DNA of 53,403 nt from assembly GCA_902363835.1 (NCBI GenBank), contig CABJBM010000036.1:1-53403 (forward strand), read 5' to 3'. The position numbers were made by a program, and so were the translations under genes. The notes beneath the pieces are model-generated. The model made no database searches. It was given only the letters and a program-made list of their open reading frames with translations, and was not told the origin of the DNA. Each line of letters starts with the position of its first letter. The first letter of the stretch is position 1. The stretch is from Lachnospiraceae bacterium (GTDB lineage: Bacteria > Bacillota > Clostridia > Lachnospirales > Lachnospiraceae). This document shows, in pieces, positions 15,856-25,215 of this stretch.

Positions 15856-16338
15856 ATGAATATTAAAATCAGACCAATTTGCATAAATGAGATCCCTGTG
15901 CTTAAAGATTTTCTTTATGAAGCAATATTTCAAAGAGATGAACATAATTTGATTCCGAGAAGCGTTATTGAACAGCCGGAAATAAAAGTTTTCATTGAGA
16001 ATTTTGGACGTAAAGATGATAATTGTTTGGTGGCTGTGGATGGGGATAAAATTGTGGGTGCCGTATGGACACGCATTTTATCCGGTACAGTAAAGGGATT
16101 TGGAAACATCGACAGTCAAACACCGGAGTTTGCTATTTCTCTATATAAGGAATATCGTGGAAAAGGAATCGGCACCCGCTTGATGTTAGCCATACTCCAA
16201 TTGCTGAAAGAAAAAGGTTATGCAAAGACATCCTTGGCAGTTCAAAAGGATAATTATGCCGTTAAAATGTATCGAAGTGTTGGATTTTCAATAATCGATG
16301 AAAACGAAGAAGAATATATCATGGTATGTGAGTTCTAA
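15856..16338 (+). CDS. GNAT family N-acetyltransferase
   Basis: This 160-residue single-domain acetyltransferase transfers acetyl from acetyl-CoA to an unknown amine. The acetyl-CoA loop is YRGKGIGTRLMLAIL (residues about 95-109), preceded by beta-4 FAISLYKE and followed by AVQKDNYAVKMYRSVGFSI, the usual GNAT end. It starts at ATG 15856 after TAGGAG. It is one of three GNAT-type genes within 3 kb; such genes are often associated with stress or drug tolerance, but no substrate can be named here. Confidence 0.85.
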   Translation: MNIKIRPICINEIPVLKDFLYEAIFQRDEHNLIPRSVIEQPEIKVFIENFGRKDDNCLVAVDGDKIVGAVWTRILSGTVKGFGNIDSQTPEFAISLYKEYRGKGIGTRLMLAILQLLKEKGYAKTSLAVQKDNYAVKMYRSVGFSIIDENEEEYIMVCEF

Positions 16339-16409
16339 TTTCAAACTTGTAAGGATAACAAAAAAGCTAAAAAGGGCAGAACCAACGAAAAAGTAACATA
16401 ATGAAAATA

Positions 16410-16430
16410 TTTTGGTGAAACATATATAAT
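16410..16430 (+). promoter_or_regulatory. Promoter-like element TTTTGGTGAAA-N4-TATAAT, copy 1
   Basis: TTTTGGTGAAA (16410-16420) is followed by four bases and TATAAT (16425-16430), then AAAA. The same arrangement occurs at 18516-18536 before the yesM-like gene. It probably drives the DsbA-like gene at 16451. Confidence 0.45.
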
Positions 16431-16450
16431 AAAAAACAAGGAGTGTTATT

Positions 16451-17146
16451 ATGAATAAAGTGACCATAGAGTTTTTCCATGACGTAATATGCAGCTTTTG
16501 TTTCCCAATGTCATATAGGATGCGTCAGCTCCAAAAAATGATGCCGGAAGTTCAAATCGTGCATCGATCTTATGCATTGGTCAAATCGGAACGGGACTTT
16601 GACGCGATGTTTGGTTCAAGAGCAGCGGCTAAAACAGAGATTCTCAGCCATTGGGAACAGGCAAATCAAAATGATGATCTGCACCGATTTAATATCTCCG
16701 GAATGCATCAGGCAGAATTTCCATTCCCTACGTCCATGAAAGCACTTATTGCATGTAAAGCAGCATATTTCACCGCAGGTGACGCTGGATATTGGGATGT
16801 TTTTGATGCTCTGCAAAATGCCTTGTTCGTTCAAAACCGTAACATTGAGGAACAGGATGTCATTAACGAGTGCATCAGGCAAAGTGATATAGACTTTACG
16901 AAATGGGAGCAGCATTATAACAGCGGTAACACAAAAGAAGCGGTGGAGAAGGACTTGCTTCTTGCAAATAAATATGGCGTCAACGTTGTTCCATGCCTTA
17001 TCATAGATGGAAAATATCAAATCAGTGGTGCACAGCCCCTTGCACAAATTATCCAAGCTATCCGGGAGGCTGCAAAAACACAAGAAAACTCCCTTTCTAC
17101 CGGTGCAGCCTGCCGATTGGATGGCGGTAAAATAAATTGCGATTGA
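16451..17146 (+). CDS. DsbA/FrnE-like thiol oxidoreductase
   Basis: This thioredoxin-fold protein of 231 residues with an inserted helical domain belongs to the DsbA-like FrnE subfamily. The active-site motif is CSFC (Cys14-Cys17) right after the first beta strand, and the cis-Pro loop is NVVPCLIIDGKYQISGAQP. An extra Cys sits just after that Pro. No signal peptide is present, so it is cytoplasmic, as FrnE-like proteins are. ACAAGGAG precedes the ATG. A tail of about 20 residues with two further Cys (CRLDGGKINCD) may add a second redox or metal site. The partner substrate is unknown. Confidence 0.8.
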   Translation: MNKVTIEFFHDVICSFCFPMSYRMRQLQKMMPEVQIVHRSYALVKSERDFDAMFGSRAAAKTEILSHWEQANQNDDLHRFNISGMHQAEFPFPTSMKALIACKAAYFTAGDAGYWDVFDALQNALFVQNRNIEEQDVINECIRQSDIDFTKWEQHYNSGNTKEAVEKDLLLANKYGVNVVPCLIIDGKYQISGAQPLAQIIQAIREAAKTQENSLSTGAACRLDGGKINCD

Positions 17147-17348
17147 TCAACTTACCTTGCATGGGGAATCAAGATGGCGGAATTGTTGAAGATATCATGG
17201 CACCAAGGAGGAACCAGATGCTGTGATTATCAGAATTGCAGCAGCAAGACATGGGGAGAGTGTCTGCCTTCATGAACATAGCAAAAGCGTTATTTCACAA
17301 TTATATGCCGAAGAAAAAACATCGGTATGATTTAAAGGAGGAATTCCC
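17147..17348 (+). other. Gene-less stretch with a possible decayed frame
   Basis: No complete gene is seen. One frame is open over about 45 codons and ends in a TGA at about 17328-17330 (its end reads SVISQLYAEEKTSV), with no start codon and no family match, so it may be a remnant. A strong AAAGGAGG site at about 17334-17341 closes the region and serves the next gene. Confidence 0.3.
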
Positions 17349-18281
17349 GTTAATAAAACAATAAATGAACCATGGATTAAACTTAAAAGCTGTCTTAGTT
17401 ACGAAGATTATGATTCGATTAATTCACTTCTGATGCAATGCTCTCATGAAGATCAGATCACTTTAAAGTTGGAGCTTGACTATAAGCTTGGTGATGCTGT
17501 AAATAATACTTATAAAACCGGTATTCATAGTATCAATGAATTCATGTATTTTGCCGGTGAGCAACTGGCAGGATATATTGGAATATGTGACTTTGGAGGT
17601 ACATCGTCACCTCTGGAGATTACCGGCATGGTACATCCGAAATATAGGCGACAGGGAATTTTTTCAAAATTATTTGAATTGGCCATTGCAGAGTGCAGAC
17701 AAAGGAACGGGGGCAGCATTCTTGCATTGTGCGATAAAAAGTCGGTTTCCGGTGAGAAATTTTTAGAAAGATTTGGCGCGGCATATAAATTTTCGGAATT
17801 TGAAATGTATCTGCAAGATGAATCCTTTGAGATGAATGAAAAATGGCTATGTGGCATCAACTTCAGAAAAGCCACTAATGCAGATGCTTTTGAGATAGCC
17901 CGGCAAAACACGATTTATTTTGGCGGCTGTCCTGAGGAAGAGGAGGAGAGTGTTCCCCATAAAGGAATTCTTTTACCCGAAGACGAAGAAAGACGAGGTA
18001 TGACCATTTATCTTGCGGAAAAGGAGGATCAGGTCATGGGAAAAGTCCATGTGCAGCTGATTAATGGGCTTGGAGGGATATACGGGCTGGGCGTATTGCC
18101 GGAGAATCGTGGAAAAGGATTTGGGCGGGCAATTCTGCTTAAGGCAATAGAAAAACTGAAGGATGAAAATGCAGCGAAGATTATGCTCCAGGTTGCTGCC
18201 GAGAATGCGACAGCCCTCAGCTTATACAAGTCTTGCGGATTCCGGGAAACGTCGGTAATGGACTATTTTGAATTGAAATGA
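17349..18281 (+). CDS. Tandem GNAT-domain acetyltransferase (start codon appears to be GTT)
   Basis: This protein has two GNAT folds in tandem. The first has GMVHPKYRRQGIFSKLFELA, the second GLGVLPENRGKGFGRAILLKA with a standard end (NATALSLYKSCGFRET). The frame is open well upstream of the first ATG (17433), and a full AAAGGAGG lies seven bases before codon GTT at 17349, just where ATG or GTG would be expected; no ATG/GTG/TTG lies between. Starting at 17433 gives 282 residues with no ribosome-binding site and loses 28 residues that look like genuine protein (SCLSYEDYDSINSLL). Either translation begins at a non-standard codon or the start codon was mutated and expression is reduced. Confidence 0.7.
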   Translation, partial: VNKTINEPWIKLKSCLSYEDYDSINSLLMQCSHEDQITLKLELDYKLGDAVNNTYKTGIHSINEFMYFAGEQLAGYIGICDFGGTSSPLEITGMVHPKYRRQGIFSKLFELAIAECRQRNGGSILALCDKKSVSGEKFLERFGAAYKFSEFEMYLQDESFEMNEKWLCGINFRKATNADAFEIARQNTIYFGGCPEEEEESVPHKGILLPEDEERRGMTIYLAEKEDQVMGKVHVQLINGLGGIYGLGVLPENRGKGFGRAILLKAIEKLKDENAAKIMLQVAAENATALSLYKSCGFRETSVMDYFELK

Positions 18282-18444
18282 TTATATTGATAGAACAATC
18301 ATAATTGCATATTGTATTCCAAGCCAAGGCATTAACAATGTTACACGGCATCTTTTTGATGCTTCCAAGCATATGGATGTAAGGACGAAATGCATGTTTG
18401 TACAGATTGTAGAATGTACAATTTCTAACTATAATTATATAAAC

Positions 18445-18495
18445 AAAAAAAGGTTAAGTTTAGACAAAAAAAGGTCTATGAACTTAGCCTTTTTT
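18445..18495 (+). terminator. Rho-independent terminator after the GNAT gene
   Basis: AAAAAAAGGTTAAGTT pairs with AACTTAGCCTTTTTT (one mismatch) over about 14 bp, ending in a T-run. It closes the acetyltransferase region before the carbohydrate operon. Confidence 0.65.
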
Positions 18496-18515
18496 AGTGC
18501 ATATATATAGAAAAG

Positions 18516-18536
18516 TTTTGGTGAAATGTGTATAAT
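18516..18536 (+). promoter_or_regulatory. Promoter-like element TTTTGGTGAAA-N4-TATAAT, copy 2
   Basis: TTTTGGTGAAA (18516-18526), four bases, TATAAT (18531-18536), AAAA: identical in spacing to the element at 16410-16430. It lies about 70 bases before the histidine kinase start and probably drives the two-component genes. Confidence 0.5.
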
Positions 18537-18607
18537 AAAAGAAAATAAATGAGAAGCAATGCATCAATATACACAAACTATAAAAGACCAGGAGATAGAA
18601 GATAAAA

Positions 18608-20431
18608 ATGAAGAAAATGAAGAGATATTGGGAACGCTTGTCATTTGCCAGACAGATTGCTGCCGTATTTATGGTTTTATGCTTTGTTCAAATCATATTA
18701 TTGTCAGGAATCAGCAGTCAATATTTAACCAGGGTGGTAGAAGAAAAAATACTTGGCTTCTTTCAGTTAACGGTGGAACAAGCTGCCATGAATATTTCGG
18801 CAACATTAAGCGGCTACGAAGATGCTGCCAATCAGATGATTTTAGATGAAGGATTTTTATCGGATATGTACAAGCTTCAGGCTGGGGATGAAAAGAGCGA
18901 ATTAAAGGCAAAAGAAAGCATACGGGGGAAGTTCAGAACATTTATGTCTTATCGTCCGGATGTAAGGTGGCTGGTGGTGCAGACGGAAAACGGGAAATCT
19001 TTTTGTTCGGACCGGTTGTTGATTGATTCTCTTTACCAGGAAACTTCCAGTCTGCATAAAAAATACTTTGAGCAGTACAAGGGTGAGGAAAGCGGAATAA
19101 GGCAGAGAGATTGGATTGGTGCCGAATACTATGACACACAAGGGACTTCTCCTTATTATTTGTTTACATATCGGAAAAAGTTATTTGATTTGTATAATAC
19201 TAAATTTGTGGGCACTTTTTTGATGGGGATTAATGAAACCGTGCTTTCTGAGATCTGTACAGATGCTCAGATCTCATATGATACAAACATCAATTATAAT
19301 TTTATTATTAATGAAGAAGAGTGCGTTGTGACCCATTGGGATAAAAAGATGCTGGGAAAAGATATGAAAGAAATCCCATCATGGGCGGCTATTATCTCTT
19401 CCCCATTGGATAATCATAAAGCGGTGGTGCTGGACGGAAGTAAGAAATTTGTTTTGATTGAGGAAATACCTAAAACTTCGTGGCGTATGGTCAGTGTGCT
19501 GGACAATAGTTATATTTTGTATGAAATCCGGGAGTTTCATAGCAAGGTATGGATTATTTCAATAACCCTGATGTTTATAATGGCGTTTTCCATTTGGATT
19601 GTATCAAAACATTTATCATCATCTGTCAAGAAAATAGTAAATACCATGCGTGAGGTAGGACATGGAGAATTATCCGTTACCGTTAATATGAATTCCGAAG
19701 GAAAAAATGAAATCACCATTATAGCGGAACAATTCAATAAAATGATGAAAAAGATCAATGAACAGGTGGAGGAGATTAAGATTTCAGGAAAAAAAGAAAA
19801 AGATGCGGAAATAAGAGCATTAGAGAATCAGATCAATCCACACTTCATTTATAATACACTGGATTCCATAAATTGGCTTGCCATTGAAAATGATCAGGAT
19901 GAAATCAGTGAAATGTTAAGCCAATTTGCGCTTATACTCCGCTATCAGATTAATAAAAGTAATGAGATGGTTTCTATAAAAGAAGAAATCAATTATCTGG
20001 ATAAATATCTGTATTTACAAAAAGTGCGTTTTATGGATAACTTTGAATACGCCATAGATTGTGAAGAAAGTATCTATGAATATCAGATACATAAAATGAT
20101 TTTTCAGCCTTTTATTGAAAATGCAATTATTCATGGATATGCAGACATACACCATGGGGGATTTCTTCAAATTCAAATTACAAGTACAGACAGTGAGAAT
20201 ATACAGTTTATGATTCGGGATAACGGAAACGGTATGTCAAAACAAAGGGTGGAAGAAGTATTCTATTCCAAAGGGAACAGTGAATCCATCGGAGTATCCA
20301 ATGTGATGACAAGACTGGAACTGTATTATGGAAATATGTATCATTTAAATGTTGAATCCCAGGAAGGAAAAGGAACAGTCATTAAAATCGTGATACCGAA
20401 GATCAGCAGCAGAGAGAAGGTGGAGAATTGA
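18608..20431 (+). CDS. Sensor histidine kinase, YesM type
   Basis: This membrane kinase of 607 residues is the sensor of a sugar-responsive two-component system. It has an N-terminal membrane segment at about 16-38, an extracellular sensing region to about 305, a second membrane segment at about 310-332, a HAMP linker, a His-kinase domain with phospho-acceptor His412 in NQINPHFIYNTLDS, and an HATPase domain with N-box FIENAIIHGY and G-box DNGNGM. This layout matches the YesM/LytS-like group. GGAG lies 13 bases before the ATG. The stop overlaps the response regulator start by four bases. It probably senses the oligosaccharide imported by the downstream ABC system. Confidence 0.9.
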   Translation: MKKMKRYWERLSFARQIAAVFMVLCFVQIILLSGISSQYLTRVVEEKILGFFQLTVEQAAMNISATLSGYEDAANQMILDEGFLSDMYKLQAGDEKSELKAKESIRGKFRTFMSYRPDVRWLVVQTENGKSFCSDRLLIDSLYQETSSLHKKYFEQYKGEESGIRQRDWIGAEYYDTQGTSPYYLFTYRKKLFDLYNTKFVGTFLMGINETVLSEICTDAQISYDTNINYNFIINEEECVVTHWDKKMLGKDMKEIPSWAAIISSPLDNHKAVVLDGSKKFVLIEEIPKTSWRMVSVLDNSYILYEIREFHSKVWIISITLMFIMAFSIWIVSKHLSSSVKKIVNTMREVGHGELSVTVNMNSEGKNEITIIAEQFNKMMKKINEQVEEIKISGKKEKDAEIRALENQINPHFIYNTLDSINWLAIENDQDEISEMLSQFALILRYQINKSNEMVSIKEEINYLDKYLYLQKVRFMDNFEYAIDCEESIYEYQIHKMIFQPFIENAIIHGYADIHHGGFLQIQITSTDSENIQFMIRDNGNGMSKQRVEEVFYSKGNSESIGVSNVMTRLELYYGNMYHLNVESQEGKGTVIKIVIPKISSREKVEN

Positions 20432-21924
20432 AGGTTGTAGTTGTGGAAGATGAAATGAAATCCTTAAAAGGATTACAGGCGTTGGTCCGGTCCCTTGGAC
20501 AGGAGTGGGAGGTTGTAGGATCTGCGGGAAACGGACAGGAAGGTCTGGAGGTAGTAAAACGTACCAACCCGGATATTATCATTACGGATATTATGATGCC
20601 AAAGGTAGATGGTCTGGAAATGATACAGAATATTTATAAACAGCAAATAGCCTGCAAATTTATAATCTTAAGCGGCTATGCGGATTTTAAGTATGCCCAG
20701 GCAGCAATTAAATTGGGAGGTGTGGATTATTTATTAAAGCCAATTACCAAAAATTCTTTGAAGGCTTCCCTGGAAAAAGTCCGGGATATGATTTTGGAGG
20801 AAAGGAAGCAGATTCAGCCTTCCCGTTTTTCCATGCAGGAATTATGGGAGCGTATCAGCTCTGTTTCCCAGGAAGCAGCGGAGGAATACCTTCAGGAATT
20901 GTCAGCAAGGATCCCGGCGGGGAAGAAATTATATTTGCTGCTGCTGAAAGGCGATAATAGCTTCACTTCCGGAGAAATTAAAAAGTGGAAGGAGATAATG
21001 GGATATTATTTATCCGGTTATTCGTATTATTCTTTTTCGCAGAAAAAGAACGAGTACTTTTTTCTGATTGAAATGGAAGACAGGGTAAAACTGGAGACAA
21101 GGCTTTTAGAGGCGTTTGAGCAGAGAGAAAGCGATGTCGCTTTCTCCTCCTGTATAATGGAAGAAGTCCATGAGTTTTATCAGGCGGTAAATAAGATTGA
21201 AGATAATAGCAATTGGAATTTAAGCGGAGTTAAATGGAAGATTATCTGTGATGAAGAAATTTCAAAAGTCAGATGTAAACAATTTGTATACCCAAGCGAA
21301 ATTGAGAAAGAAGTCATCCAAAAAATCGGCAGACTTGAAATTGAAGAAATAAGAAAAGATCTGCAAAGGTTCGTGAGTTATCTTAAAGATCAGCCATACC
21401 ATTATAAAGATGTCCGGGAAGCAATGATGTGTATGACAGTTTCTGTTTTATACGAAATCAGGAAGTCCAGCTACGGGATTTATCAGGAAATCAGTCACTT
21501 AAATATTTTGGACTGGGTAAAAAACAGAATTTTCACAGGTTCCTACGGCATGGTGATCATGAATGTGTTAACTGACTTTAAGAAAAGCAAAGAAAACATT
21601 CATCATTGTGACAATTTAATCATTAATAAAGTATTACATATGATTGAAAAAGAGTTTAAAGAAAATATTCTGTTAGAGGAGATGGCAAGAAGGTTTCGTA
21701 TAACACCGGAGTATTTAAGTGCGTTATTTATAAGAGAATTGGGAATAAAGTATACCACCTATTGCACACAGGTGAAAATAGAACACGCAAAACAATTATT
21801 AAGAGAAGGAAAATGGAAGATTTATCAGATCGCGGAACAGAGCGGATATACGGATGTAAAATATTTTTGCAAAGTGTTTAAAAAATATACGGGAAAAAGC
21901 CCAAGTGAGTATAATCATCCCTGA
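20428..21924 (+). CDS. AraC-type response regulator, YesN type
   Basis: This 498-residue regulator has a receiver domain at about 1-120 with phospho-acceptor Asp54 (TDIMMPKVDG) and a conserved Lys in LLKPITK. A long middle region follows, then a C-terminal AraC pair of helix-turn-helix motifs from about residue 400 (LLEEMARRFRITPEYLSALF and YQIAEQSGYTDVKYFCKVFKK). Translation starts at a TTG overlapping the kinase stop, so the two are coupled. By family and position it activates the ABC transporter and catabolic genes that follow from about 22 kb. Confidence 0.92.
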   Translation: MKVVVVEDEMKSLKGLQALVRSLGQEWEVVGSAGNGQEGLEVVKRTNPDIIITDIMMPKVDGLEMIQNIYKQQIACKFIILSGYADFKYAQAAIKLGGVDYLLKPITKNSLKASLEKVRDMILEERKQIQPSRFSMQELWERISSVSQEAAEEYLQELSARIPAGKKLYLLLLKGDNSFTSGEIKKWKEIMGYYLSGYSYYSFSQKKNEYFFLIEMEDRVKLETRLLEAFEQRESDVAFSSCIMEEVHEFYQAVNKIEDNSNWNLSGVKWKIICDEEISKVRCKQFVYPSEIEKEVIQKIGRLEIEEIRKDLQRFVSYLKDQPYHYKDVREAMMCMTVSVLYEIRKSSYGIYQEISHLNILDWVKNRIFTGSYGMVIMNVLTDFKKSKENIHHCDNLIINKVLHMIEKEFKENILLEEMARRFRITPEYLSALFIRELGIKYTTYCTQVKIEHAKQLLREGKWKIYQIAEQSGYTDVKYFCKVFKKYTGKSPSEYNHP

Positions 21925-22029
21925 AATCCCAGTTTGGTTTTTGACACAATTCTTAGAAATATGCAATATGTATTTGTAGTAAAGGATGCTATGCTTTTAT
22001 TGTAAAAATAAATGCGAGGAGGACGTTTT

Positions 22030-23307
22030 ATGGGAAGCAGAATCAGAAAGTTATTGATGGGGTTAATTACTACAGCCACGATTGCAGGCATTGTCACAGG
22101 CTGTGGGACCAGTGCGGCAACGGACAAAATGCCTGAGGCTACAAATGCAGCGCAAAGTAAGGAAAAGTCAGAGACCGGTTCAGAGGGTGCAAAAAAGATA
22201 TCGCTTTTGCTGACTTATCCAAAGGAAAAGCAGGTTCTTTACCAGTGTATTGAAGATTTTACAAAAGAGACAGGAATTGAAGTGGAAATCCAGTACATGC
22301 CTTTGGCGGATTCAAGAAAACAGATTAACATTATGGTTGCAAGTGACAGCCTTCCTGATGTTATGGATGTGGATAATACGGATACGGCTACCTATGCAAA
22401 AATGGGGATTTTAGCAGACATTACAAGCCGGGTAGAAGCGGAAATCGATGTGGATCAATATTATAAAAGCGCTCTTGGACAAAGTGTATATGACGGAAAA
22501 TATTATGGGCTTCCGTTTACTTCCAATAACCTTTGCCTGTACTATAATAAAGAGCTGTTTAAAAAGGCAGGTATTGACAATGCGCCGGCGACTACGGATG
22601 AGATTTTATCAGCATGTGAGAAATTGGCAGCCATCGGTGTGAATGGGTTTGGAGTGGCAGGAAGCCAAACTACGGATACTTCCTTTCAGATGTGGCCGTT
22701 TATCTGGAGTTTCGGCTCAGATGTGGATAAAATCAATTCAGAAAAAACCGTTAATATGCTGAATTTCTACAAACAACTGGTAGATAACAAATATATGAGC
22801 ACGGAAGTGGTGAATTATAACTCAGGCGATAATGCGAACCAGTTTATCGCAGGCAAAACAGCAATGATTGTTGACGGCCCATGGAGATTAAATGCCATTA
22901 AAGCAGATGCTTCCTTTGAATTTGGTGTGGCCAAGATTCCGGAAGGAGCGGCAGGTTTTAAGACCGTACTGGGCGGACACAATTTTGCAATATCCAATAA
23001 TGATAATGTAGATGCAAGCTGGGAATTTGTAAAATACATGAATCAGCCTGAGGTAATGGAGAAGTACAGCGAAGCTGAGAATTATATCCCTGCCAGAAAG
23101 GATGTGGCAGCCGCTTCGGAATATTTTAGCAAGGAACCCATTAAAACATTTGTAGAAATGGAAGATTATGCAATTGCAATGCCAGTAGAAAATTATAATA
23201 AGATTAGTGATTGTATAATTGAAATGCTGCAATCCGTAATATTAGGAGCCAAAACGCCGGAGGATGGGGCAAAGGATGCCGGAGCAGCAATTGATGCATT
23301 AAAATAA
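22030..23307 (+). CDS. Carbohydrate ABC transporter substrate-binding lipoprotein
   Basis: This is an extracellular sugar-binding lipoprotein of about 425 residues, solute-binding protein family 1. The signal peptide ends in the lipobox VTGC, followed by a flexible Ala/Glu/Lys-rich linker, then the binding lobes (ISLLLTYPKEKQV; YYGLPFTSNNLCLYYNKELFKKAG; GKTAMIVDGPWRL). The ATG at 22030 follows GAGGAGGACG; an in-frame ATG at 22012 overlaps that ribosome-binding site. A terminator-like hairpin directly downstream would keep this protein in excess over the permeases. No ATPase gene lies in the cluster, so a shared MsmK-type ATPase elsewhere is likely. Confidence 0.92.
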   Translation: MGSRIRKLLMGLITTATIAGIVTGCGTSAATDKMPEATNAAQSKEKSETGSEGAKKISLLLTYPKEKQVLYQCIEDFTKETGIEVEIQYMPLADSRKQINIMVASDSLPDVMDVDNTDTATYAKMGILADITSRVEAEIDVDQYYKSALGQSVYDGKYYGLPFTSNNLCLYYNKELFKKAGIDNAPATTDEILSACEKLAAIGVNGFGVAGSQTTDTSFQMWPFIWSFGSDVDKINSEKTVNMLNFYKQLVDNKYMSTEVVNYNSGDNANQFIAGKTAMIVDGPWRLNAIKADASFEFGVAKIPEGAAGFKTVLGGHNFAISNNDNVDASWEFVKYMNQPEVMEKYSEAENYIPARKDVAAASEYFSKEPIKTFVEMEDYAIAMPVENYNKISDCIIEMLQSVILGAKTPEDGAKDAGAAIDALK

Positions 23308-23334
23308 ATAAGGTATCAGCACCTGAATAATAGA

Positions 23335-23390
23335 GAGCGCTGTAAAAAAGTCGTGTTAGTAAATATGATTACTTACAGCGCTCATTTTTT
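23335..23390 (+). terminator. Attenuator-type hairpin between binding protein and permease genes
   Basis: GAGCGCTGTAA (23335-23345) pairs perfectly with TTACAGCGCTC (23373-23383), followed by ATTTTTT. It is a full intrinsic terminator inside the operon, a usual way to make more binding protein than permease. Confidence 0.75.
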
Positions 23391-23433
23391 GCCTAAAATT
23401 AAGGTGTTAGAAGAATGAGGCGGTGGATTCTTA

Positions 23434-24354
23434 ATGAAAGCAAAGAAAAAAAGACATGTGTCAGATGGTTATACGAAAAGTGAAAAGATAAGCGGTTATG
23501 GTTTTGTTTTACCTGCGACGGTTTTTTTACTTCTAATTGTAATTTTTCCGTTGGTCTATAATATTTCCATGAGCTTCAGAGAGGTTACCCTGGATACTCT
23601 GAATGGAAATCAGGCTTTCATCGGATTGCAAAACTATAAGGAAGTATTAATGATGCCAATGGTTCGTAAAGCCATTTTCAATACGATTTTCTTTACAGTA
23701 ATGTCGATTCTGTTCCAATTTATCATAGGATTTGCTTTGGCGCTTTTATTTTCAAAAAATTTCAGATTAAGTAATGCGTCAAGGGGGCTGTTGATGGTTT
23801 GCTGGTTGGTGCCGGCCATTGTGTTTTCCAGTGTCTGGAAATGGATTTTTGCGGGAGACGGCTCCGGAATTCTCAATTACTTTCTGATGCAGCTGCATCT
23901 GATTGATGCCCCGGTTTCCTGGCTGACAACGGAACGGGGGGCCATGGCGGCTCTTATTATTACCAACATATGGAGAGGGGTGCCGTTTAATATGCTGCTT
24001 CTTGCAACCGGCCTTACCACGCTCCCTGAGGAGGTATTTGAATCGGCTTCCATTGATGGGGCTTCAGAGGTGAAAAGCTTCTTTTATATCACTCTTCCTT
24101 TATTAAAGCCAACGATTTTAAGCGTTATTACATTAGGATTTATTTACACCTTTAAAGCCTTTGATTTAATTTACATCATGACCAACGGAGGGCCTTTGAA
24201 TTCCACACAGATTCTGGCCACAGCTTCCTATAAATTAACATTTTCAAATTTTGAATTAGGACAGGGAGCTGCGGTGGCAAATATCATGCTGCTGATCTTG
24301 TCAGTAATAGGGTATCTTAATTTGAAATTAATGGAGAAAGATGAGGTGATGTAA
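23434..24354 (+). CDS. Carbohydrate ABC transporter permease (MalF/UgpA type)
   Basis: This 306-residue inner membrane permease has six predicted helices starting with GFVLPATVFLLLIVIFPLVYN and the EAA loop EVFESASIDGASEVKSFFYI that contacts the ATPase. A basic N-terminus (KAKKKRH) lies in the cytoplasm. Its ATG follows GAGGCGGTGG, and only one base separates it from the next permease gene, so the two are made together. Confidence 0.92.
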   Translation: MKAKKKRHVSDGYTKSEKISGYGFVLPATVFLLLIVIFPLVYNISMSFREVTLDTLNGNQAFIGLQNYKEVLMMPMVRKAIFNTIFFTVMSILFQFIIGFALALLFSKNFRLSNASRGLLMVCWLVPAIVFSSVWKWIFAGDGSGILNYFLMQLHLIDAPVSWLTTERGAMAALIITNIWRGVPFNMLLLATGLTTLPEEVFESASIDGASEVKSFFYITLPLLKPTILSVITLGFIYTFKAFDLIYIMTNGGPLNSTQILATASYKLTFSNFELGQGAAVANIMLLILSVIGYLNLKLMEKDEVM

Positions 24355-24355
24355 T

Positions 24356-25198
24356 ATGGGCAAAAAGGTTAAAAGGAACCAGATTATTTATAACGGGATT
24401 GCGGTAATTGTTCTGATTATCTTTTTATTTCCGATTTACTGGATGGTAATCACTTCTTTGAAGTCTTCCAGTGAAATATTTGCAGAAGTACCCACATTTT
24501 TTCCTCATAAGATAAATTTAGGCGGGTATGTATCACAGTTGTTTATCAGAGGCAGCGTACCAATCTGGGTAAGCTTTCGGAACAGTATTTTGATTGCTGT
24601 AACAACAACATTGGTATCCACTGTTCTGGCCGCGTTGTCTGCCTATGGGTTGGCACGGTTTAAGCTGCCAATGAACAAGGCGGTATTACTGGCAATTTTA
24701 ATCACTCAGATGCTGCCGGCAGTTTTGTTTTTATCACCGCTTTTTATTATGTTCAAGAAGATCGGAATTCTCGATACATTGATTTCCCCTGTGTTCTTTA
24801 CATGCTTACAGAGTATTCCGTTTTGCATTATTACCTTAAGGCCATATTTTCTGGAAATTCCAAAGGAACTGGAAGAAGCGGCCATTATTGACGGCTGCGG
24901 AAGATTCAGAGTGTTTACAAAAATTATGGTGCCAATTACCTATCCGGGAATTATTGTATCTGCAGCCTTTACATTCCTCTGGGGCTGGGGGGATTTAATG
25001 GGAGCTTTGACGTTTATTAAAACAGATCGTTTCTATCCCTTAACCGTAAATATGTATAAGGCGATTGGAGAATATGGAATTGAATGGAACAGCCTGATGG
25101 CATTTGCAGTAATTTTAACCATACCTGTACTGCTGATCTTTATCTTCCTGCAGAAGTATTTAATAACAGGAATCACGGCAGGAGCAGTGAAAGGGTGA
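24356..25198 (+). CDS. Carbohydrate ABC transporter permease (MalG/UgpE type)
   Basis: This is the second permease subunit, 280 residues, with an N-terminal helix (IAVIVLIIFLFPIYWMVITSL), the ITSLKSSSEIF loop usual in this family, and the EAA loop ELEEAAIIDGCGRFRVFTKI. It pairs with the preceding permease. The glycosidase gene starts 17 bases later, so uptake and hydrolysis are coupled in one operon. Confidence 0.92.
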   Translation: MGKKVKRNQIIYNGIAVIVLIIFLFPIYWMVITSLKSSSEIFAEVPTFFPHKINLGGYVSQLFIRGSVPIWVSFRNSILIAVTTTLVSTVLAALSAYGLARFKLPMNKAVLLAILITQMLPAVLFLSPLFIMFKKIGILDTLISPVFFTCLQSIPFCIITLRPYFLEIPKELEEAAIIDGCGRFRVFTKIMVPITYPGIIVSAAFTFLWGWGDLMGALTFIKTDRFYPLTVNMYKAIGEYGIEWNSLMAFAVILTIPVLLIFIFLQKYLITGITAGAVKG

Positions 25199-25215
25199 GA
25201 AATGAGGAAAAAATC

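Noticed and set aside
18282..18444. Open frame (contains NVTRHLFDASKHMDVRTK) after the tandem GNAT gene
   Set aside because: No start codon with a ribosome-binding site and it runs through a terminator; may be a remnant but no family could be named.
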